Origin: Mikania micrantha
Taxonomy: Eukaryota > Streptophyta > Magnoliopsida > Asterales > Asteraceae
Assembly: GCA_009363875.1 (NCBI GenBank)
Contig: CM018692.1
Coordinates: 93,338,137 to 93,402,136, forward strand
Direction: 5' to 3'
DNA: 64,000 bases
In this document: positions 58,361 to 64,000 of the stretch, one piece after another
How the letters are laid out: every line of letters begins with the position of its first letter
Position numbering within the stretch: position 1 is the first letter of the stretch
Position numbers and translations under genes: made by a program
The notes under the pieces: model-generated
What the model was told of the DNA's origin: nothing
Databases searched by the model: none
The model's input: only the letters and a program-made list of their open reading frames with translations

Positions 58361-58959
58361 CCGTATTGTGTGAGTGATGAAAGTGAGTCAACAATAGAAT
58401 GCACATCCATGTTCAATTATACCTTCAATGGTTAAAAAAATTAAACCAAGGTCGAAATCAACATTAATAAGTAATCTCTTTAGTTTTGTTGTTGAGTTTT
58501 ACATGTATAAGTAACAAACACAAAGTGATATTAATAAAGTAGTTAAGATTATTAATGTTATTTAACATGTATGAAATACCTTAAGTGTCAAAATATAAAG
58601 AGCCGATAACCAAAAATGTATCTACAAAAAGAAAAAAAGACAAATGGTTAGCATACTATAGAAATCATATATATATATATACAAATAATTTTATAACATA
58701 TATATCATACATGGTAAGATATAAACAAAGATGAAAAATGCAAGAAGGATAATAAGTAAATAAATAAGTAAATAAATAATCTAAATTGTTTGGGAGGTGA
58801 TTTTAATCATAATCTAAAGTGTTTTCAAAATACAACTTTCAAACATAATTGAAATTAAGTAACTACTTTGACCAACTGTCTTGACTTGAAAACATATTAC
58901 ATTAACATTTATGACTAAAATGCCCTACATAACTTTCCATAAAGGTTAAGCTTCATCAA
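58361..58959. other. AT-rich stretch upstream of the RPA-like gene
   Basis: No gene recognised. It contains a short TA run (58667-58681). If the Helitron ends soon after the RPA-like gene, its 5' TC end should be here, but I see no convincing candidate. Confidence 0.35.
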
Positions 58960-59172
58960 TCACTCCCCTAAGCTTGATTTCTTACTTGTAGCAGGGCCAC
59001 AACCAGGAGGCCAATCTCGGATTGCGATGACCTTCCTCTTCTTGAATGCAAATTCCTTTAGTTCTTGAGATTTTTTAATGGTGCTTACCTCTAATGGGTT
59101 CGGATTCTCCATTGATTGACTGCCCTTTCCATCCGGCTTTAATTTTTGAATCGTTTCATCATCTAATTCCAT
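58960..59172 (-). CDS. Short ORF with a SUVH-like RKVxAIRDxPPGCGP motif
   Basis: 70 residues from ATG 59172 (MELDDETIQKLKPDGKG) to TGA-type stop at 58960. The segment KKRKVIAIRDWPPGCGP resembles the conserved stretch ahead of the SRA domain in plant SUVH histone H3K9 methyltransferases (memory-based). The SRA, pre-SET and SET domains are absent. It could be an orphan first exon, a captured fragment in the Helitron, or chance. It lies on the same strand as the Helitron genes. Not recognised with confidence. Confidence 0.4.
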   Translation of the reverse strand: MELDDETIQKLKPDGKGSQSMENPNPLEVSTIKKSQELKEFAFKKRKVIAIRDWPPGCGPATSKKSSLGE

Positions 59173-59814
59173 TTCTTCAAAGTGTTGTATGTATACATGC
59201 CGCTATGTATGTATACGAATTTAAATTTTTTAGCATGCTACTAATATAAATGTTTAAAAATAGTTGGTCTAAAATTTTAAACATTAAAATGTTTGAAATA
59301 ATTTATGAGTCTTAATTTGAGTTTTCAAAACATAGCAATTACATGTTCTTATATATTAATAACAGGTTCTTTTTATTAATGTTGTTGGAATATATACATA
59401 CACAGACACTGATCAAAAATACTTGAATGTTAATCACAAGTTCTTATAATCTCTTCATATGTTTGGTAATTTGTTCATATAATGATGTAACTAAAATCAA
59501 CTTACCAAGCAATGGAAACCCAGTTGTTAGATCACAGCTACGTTAATTTTCAGCTCTGAAAAGTTTCACGCAAGATCTGACATATGGTAAGATTAATAAA
59601 AATTATTAATTAACATAATTGACCTGCATTTTTAAGTAAAAATTATTAAATACTTTGACAATTTGTTAAGGCTTGTTATGGTTTGTTAAGGCTAAAATAA
59701 ACTGGTCAACCAGCACAGGGGGTGTGGCTGGGGCCAGTCTAGGGCCAGTCACCAATACATACAACTGAGATACAGGGGGTGTGGCTAGGGGCCATGGCAT
59801 TGGCAGCCTTGGCA

Positions 59815-60170
59815 TAAAAAAATTTATTTACACTTATACTTATACAAAAGACATTTATACATACATACTAACTGATACATACGTGCATAAACATAAGTCT
59901 TGATACATACATACATAGAGACTCGACAGCCTTTGTTTAAACATATATAGGCAAAGATACGAACATAAAAAAAGACGGAAGGGGGCTGCACAGACAAAAC
60001 GTACACACATACATATTGATCTTTACATGCACACAAACATACTGATCTTTACATACAACTACATATACATACATAAAAATTAACACATGTATGTATAAAA
60101 CATACATACATACTTTTTTCAATACATACATACATATATATAACTGCACAGGTAGGCAGTTGGGGGCTGC
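59815..60170. repeat. TACA/TACATA-rich microsatellite cluster
   Basis: Many short runs of (TACA)n, with GGGGGCTGCACA and AAGACGGAAGGGGGCTGCACA islands repeated at about 59975, 60160 and 60220. Cys/Tyr/Val-rich frames on the minus strand are artefacts of the repeat. Similar DNA continues intermittently to 63060. Confidence 0.85.
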
Positions 60171-60539
60171 ACAATCATATATAAAATTTTAAACCATAAT
60201 AAATACAAACATACACAAAGACGGAAGGGGGCTGCACAAGTAGGCGGGATCATGTGGGGCTGTCATGTATGTGTGTATATTTATGCATGTATGTATGAGA
60301 ACATAAAAGAGAAATCAGGTTAAGAATAAAAATTAAAACAGATGGACTTAAATTTGATGATATTTTAGAAGATAAATTTGATGAAAATATAAAAGTGTGT
60401 TTAAATGGTTAATACTGGGTTGGCTTGGCCCAATGCACATTTTGACTAAGAAGATCATATTTGAAGGTTAATACTGTTAGAGATAAAAATGACTTGAACG
60501 GTTAATACTGTAAACACCATAGTCTCATTTTTTCACAAA

Positions 60540-61100
60540 AAAAAAGTCTAATTGAGTGCTAGGGCAGGGGGCTAGGGTTGCATTGGCCACAAATGGTTGC
60601 ATTGGCCACAAAGGGCTGCATTGGCCACAAAGGGCTAGGGGTGCCACATAGATACATATCTTAACTCATACATAAATTATAGATATAACCACCATTTTGA
60701 CCTAAAACCGTACGTAAGTACTCTTTTTTTAACACCCTAATAATATGTATGTATGTTACTGTATGTATTATGTATGCATATGTATGTTACTGTATGTATT
60801 ATGTGTGTATATGTATGTTGTTATGTATGTGTGTAATTATTTTTATGCTGAATGTTAGACCATGGGCTGGTTAACGTATTATGCACTTATGTGTATTATG
60901 CACTTAATGTATTCAGTGATAGGTATGTTTAGGTATAATAAAAGGTTCATTGTAATATATAGGTTCATTATATAAAGGGATGTATGCTGGTATGTTTATG
61001 TATGCTGGTATGTTTAGGTAAAATATGAGTTTATTAAAAGTTAGTATAAAGGTTCATTAATGTACTTGGCATCCAGCAAAGTAACTTTTTTTAGAACATT
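60540..61100. repeat. Duplicated block, copy A (other copies about 61670-62045, 62140-62330, 62685-62770)
   Basis: Shared phrases in order: GGCAGGGGGCTAGGG..GCATTGGCCACAAAGG, ATATAACCACCATTTTGACC, TAAGTACTCTTTTTTT, GAATGTTAGACCATGGGCTGG, AGGTTCATTGTAATATA, and TGTACTTGGCATCCAGCAAA. Copies flank the PGG exon at 61219-61641, so the block and exon were probably duplicated together. Confidence 0.75.
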
Positions 61101-61227
61101 GGCATAAAAAAAGATTTGTCCGTAAAAAAATCTAATAAAAGGTTCATTGTAATATACAGGTTCATTATATACATGTATGTATGCTGGTATGTTTAAAGCT
61201 AATGAATGATAAATTTAAATGTATAGG

Positions 61228-61641
61228 CAGAGAACATCAACAAACGAAAATGCAAGGAACGTGATTGTACCAGTGGTCATATTGATAGCAACGGTCACAT
61301 ATGCAGCTGGCATGAACCCACCTGGTGGTGTCTATCAGGATGGGCCTCAAAAGGGCAAGGCAATCATGGGCAGAACCCAAGCTTTCAAGATCTTTGCAAT
61401 CAGCAATCACATTGCACTATTTGTATCCATATGTGCTGTTGTAGTGCTAACCAGCATTATCCCTATCAATAGAGAGGCACTAAATGTGATACTGGGGGCA
61501 ACTCACAAGGTAACATGGGTGGCATTATCATCCATGGCCATGTCATATGTTGCAGCAAATTGGGTCATCATGCCAGTGCCCCATAACAGCCACAGTATGA
61601 ACTGTATTCTTAGAATGATTTTTGTTAATTTGTATATGTAG
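61228..61641 (+). CDS. PGG-domain exon of an ankyrin-type membrane protein
   Basis: The open frame (ATG 61219; a splice acceptor TATAG at 61219-61227 makes an exon start at 61228 more likely) reads NARNVIVPVVILIATVTYAAGMNPPGGVYQDG..., the hallmark of the PGG domain. In plants that domain forms the C-terminal membrane part of ankyrin-repeat proteins such as ACD6- and ITN1-like proteins. Three hydrophobic segments are visible: about residues 14-32 (VIVPVVILIATVTYAAG), 56-80 (KIFAISNHIALFVSICAVVVLTSII) and 95-115. Stop at 61639-61641. No ankyrin repeats were found upstream, where only microsatellite DNA lies, so this may be an orphan exon or a gene fragment. Confidence 0.6.
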   Translation, partial: QRTSTNENARNVIVPVVILIATVTYAAGMNPPGGVYQDGPQKGKAIMGRTQAFKIFAISNHIALFVSICAVVVLTSIIPINREALNVILGATHKVTWVALSSMAMSYVAANWVIMPVPHNSHSMNCILRMIFVNLYM

Positions 61642-62317
61642 AGCAGAGTATTTTTAGAAAGGGTTTCTGAATGTTAGACCATGGGCTGGTATGCATATGT
61701 ATGTTACTGTATGTATTATGTGTGTATATGTATGCTGTTATGTATGTGTGTAATTATTTTTATGCTGAATGTTAGACCATGGGCTGGTTAATGTATTATG
61801 CACTTAATGTATTCAGTGATAGGTATGTTTAGGTATAATAAAAGGTTCATTGTAATATATAGGTTCATTATATACATGTATGTATGCTGGTATGTTTATG
61901 TATGCTGGTATGTTTAGGTAAAATATGAGTTTTTTTAAAAATTAGTATAAAGGTTCATTAATGTACTTGGCATCCAGCAAAGTAACTTTTTTTAGAGCAT
62001 TGGCATAAAAAAGATTTGTCCGTAAACAAATGTACTTGGCATCCACATCAGCAAAAGTTTACCCACATGATACCCACATTAGCAAATTAACACATGTTTG
62101 TATAAAAATTTTAAGTTTTAAATATTTACAAATCTGTATGTATAAGGCAGGGGGCTAGGGCTGCATTGGCCACAAAGGGCTAGGGGTGCCACATATATAC
62201 ATATCTTAACTTATACATAGATTAAAGATATAACCACCATTTTGACCTAAAACCGTATGTAAGTACTCTTTTTTTAACACCATTTTGATAAATTTAAATG
62301 TAAAGGCAGAGAGCATC

Positions 62318-62530
62318 AACAAACCAAAGATGACAAGAAAAATATCCTGAAAAGAGAGCATTTAGAGCTACACAGATTGATAGCAACGGTGGTAATATTG
62401 AAAGCAACGGTCACATATGCAGCTGGCATGAACCCACCTGGTGGTGTCTATCAGGATGGGCCTGAAAAGGGCAAGGCAATCATGGGCAAAACCCAAGCTT
62501 TCAAGATCTTTGCAATCAGCAATCACATAC
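62318..62530 (+). pseudogene. Truncated second copy of the PGG exon
   Basis: 62390-62527 repeats the sequence coding ATVTYAAGMNPPGGVYQDGP...GKAIMGKTQAFKIFAISNH almost base for base, then breaks into TTATAAAGGTTCATTAATG repeat DNA. The upstream part (62318-62390) has small indels and stops. It cannot encode a full PGG domain. Confidence 0.75.
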
Positions 62531-63340
62531 TTATAAAGGTTCATTAATGTATTAATGTATTAATGTATACATAAACACACACTTATACATGCATACTGAT
62601 ACATATACATACAAACATACATACATAGTTATACATTCATACAAACACTATACATACATAAAAACAGATACATACATACATACATTGATTAAAGATATAA
62701 CCACCATTTTGACCTAAAACCGTATGTAAGTACTCTTTTTTTAACATTCTAATAATATGTATGTATGCATACATTGAGTATAAAAATATCTATGTTGCAT
62801 ACACTTCTATTTACACTTTTGTTTACATACATACATAAAAACAGATACTGATGTAAAGATACACATAAATACATATACTGATGTAAAGATATATATACAT
62901 GCATACATAAAGATATAACCATGGTAAAATTTCGTTAAGCATACAGAAAACTGATACATACATACAAATTAACACATGTTTGTATAAAAATTTTAAGTTT
63001 TAAATATTTAAAAATTTGTATGTATAAGTATGTATTTATAAGTATGTATGTTTAAGTATGAATTTATAAGTTATATGCAGCCATCTATACTACTGTATAC
63101 TGATGTATAAGTAAAATTCACAAACTGATACACAAACTGATACACAAACCTTAATACTTACTTAGCCATAAAGATACACCTGAATTCATACGGATGTAAA
63201 GGCTTTCGAATTCTTGTGTCAGCTTCAAAGAACAAACTGATGAATACTACGAAGATTGAAGAGCTTGCATACAAATAAGCAGAAAATTAAGGTTAAAATC
63301 ATGAACCAAAATTAGGTTAAAAATAATTCTGAAACATACC
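62531..63340. repeat. TACATA-rich repeats and duplicated fragments
   Basis: Alternating TACATACA runs and short duplicated segments; a third copy of ATATAACCACCATTTTGACC lies near 62695. No open frame of interest. Confidence 0.6.
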
Positions 63341-63410
63341 TAGATTGAAGAAGCAAACGAAGGAGGGATGGGTGATCGATTGAAGAGTGGCTTCTATTTA
63401 AATAAGAAAT
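63340..63410 (-). promoter_or_regulatory. Possible minus-strand promoter with 5' UTR intron
   Basis: On the minus strand TTATTTAAATAGAAG (about 63395-63410) is TATA-like. It is followed by a CT-rich stretch and TTCAATCTAGGTATG (about 63340), a good splice donor. This layout is typical of a plant first non-coding exon. No matching coding exon was identified to the left, though the SUVH-like ORF and Helitron genes share this strand. Confidence 0.3.
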
Positions 63411-63855
63411 CAAACCTTTCAAACATTTGAATTTGGAGCCAAATTTCTTCTAACCGGTCTATTGATTTAGAAAAGAAGAAAAGCAAAGAAGATGCTTACT
63501 AGTTCTACGCAGATTTTTCAGTGGCGAAGATATCAAGATGGCTTTCTTCAAGATCCGGTTATCGAATCTCATTTTCCGGGTTGAGATATTAACCATATAA
63601 GGTAAGAACAATGGAATTGAAGGAAGATCAAATGAACGATTGACTCCTTTGGGAGGAAAATGCCGAGAATGGGTAAGAAAGCATTGGATCAGACGAAAAG
63701 CAAAAATTAGGTTTTCAATTGGGATTCCAAGTTTAAGCATTGTCTGGAGTGAGTTTATGCTTTGTTGTGTTGTACCACATGCTTCTTTTGTTGTAAATTT
63801 CTTAAGTTTAAGACAATTGGATTGCATCTCTCCAATATGCATTATAAAGTAGTTA

Positions 63856-63899
<44 letters not shown>

Positions 63900-64000
63900 G
63901 ATCATATAATAACCCACCCTAATTGAGAAAACTCTATAACTCAAATCCAATGGTTCAAACTTCCAAGATTTAATCTAATGGTGACATGTGTCACTAATTA
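63856..64000. mobile_element. TA microsatellite and start of a small element at the right edge
   Basis: (TA)n at about 63858-63892, then AGGGTAGGGATCATATAATAACCCA. The start resembles the foldback element at 28862 (TA run then AGGGATGGGA...ATAACTCA). Only one end is inside the window. GA just before the TA run (63856-63857) could be a Helitron 5' end read on the minus strand. Confidence 0.4.

Larger units (their letters stand above)
29231..58460 (-). mobile_element. Helitron carrying Rep/helicase, F-box and RPA-like genes, interrupted by nested gypsy elements
   Basis: The 3' end is at 29231. On the minus strand a GC-rich imperfect hairpin (GCCGCATCGCGCAGG region, 29241-29262) is followed by TTTCCGACTAG and then T inside a TA microsatellite, the classic Helitron end. 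Transcription of all cargo is toward this end. Order on the minus strand: RPA-like gene (about 58360-57545), F-box gene (57098-56053), Rep/helicase (55882-52763 and 31533-29614). The 5' TC end is not proven; the interval given stops at the RPA-like gene, and a candidate true end is at 63857. RepHel with RPA-like genes is known for plant Helitrons; inclusion of the F-box gene is inferred from position. Confidence 0.7.

Noticed and set aside
59824..60149. Cys/Tyr/Val-rich minus-strand frames resembling small secreted peptides
   Set aside because: TACATA microsatellite translated as CMYVYV-like strings; no stable pattern beyond the repeat.
63459..63950. 163-residue minus-strand frame
   Set aside because: Runs through a TA microsatellite (Ile-Tyr repeats) and non-coding-looking DNA; no domain recognised.

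Overview
The window is nuclear DNA of a higher plant, most likely a eudicot. The evidence is spliced genes with GT-AG introns, a plant NADPH oxidase, an F-box gene of plant type, and dense Ty3/gypsy, Helitron and MITE debris. Retrotransposon primer-binding sites match plant initiator Met-tRNA. Several element families look like ones I associate with Asteraceae, but that is a memory-based impression and no search was run.

Layout. 1-14.4 kb is a pile of decayed Ty3/gypsy pieces: a minus-strand leader and LTR (1-3760), an LTR fragment (3761-4619), a truncated short-LTR element (4620-9055) with a solo LTR inside its leader (5550-8269), and a minus-strand gag remnant with its LTR (9516 to about 14224). 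14.4-20.1 kb holds the one intact host gene I can build: an 11-exon respiratory burst oxidase (RBOH) on the minus strand, 15905-19791. A 196-bp tandem duplication covers its last codons and 3' flank. 20.1-29.2 kb is a zone of small DNA transposons upstream of that gene: foldback elements, a 1.6-kb element with 10-bp target duplications and a second element nested in it, a SINE remnant, and two short Helitrons pointing tail to tail.

29.2 to about 58.4 kb is a nested structure. A minus-strand Helitron starts at 29231, where its CTAG 3' end lies. It carries a decayed Rep/helicase gene, an F-box gene and a decayed RPA-like gene. The Rep/helicase gene is cut in two by a 21.2-kb Tekay-type Ty3/gypsy element (31534-52762). 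That element is itself cut by a second Tekay-type element (34468-43824). LTR boundaries and 5-bp target duplications are visible for both. Hand-counted LTR divergence (about 0.7% outer, about 0.5% inner) agrees with the nesting order. Each inserted element has a near-complete pol broken by one in-frame stop.

58.4-64 kb is low-complexity, repeat-rich DNA (tacata repeats and duplicated blocks). It holds a short SUVH-like peptide ORF, a PGG-domain membrane-protein exon and a truncated second copy of that exon. It ends in a TA microsatellite and the start of another small element.

Apart from the RBOH gene, possibly the F-box gene and possibly the PGG exon, I see no functional host genes. The scientific interest lies in the nested, datable transposon stack and in gene capture by the Helitron.
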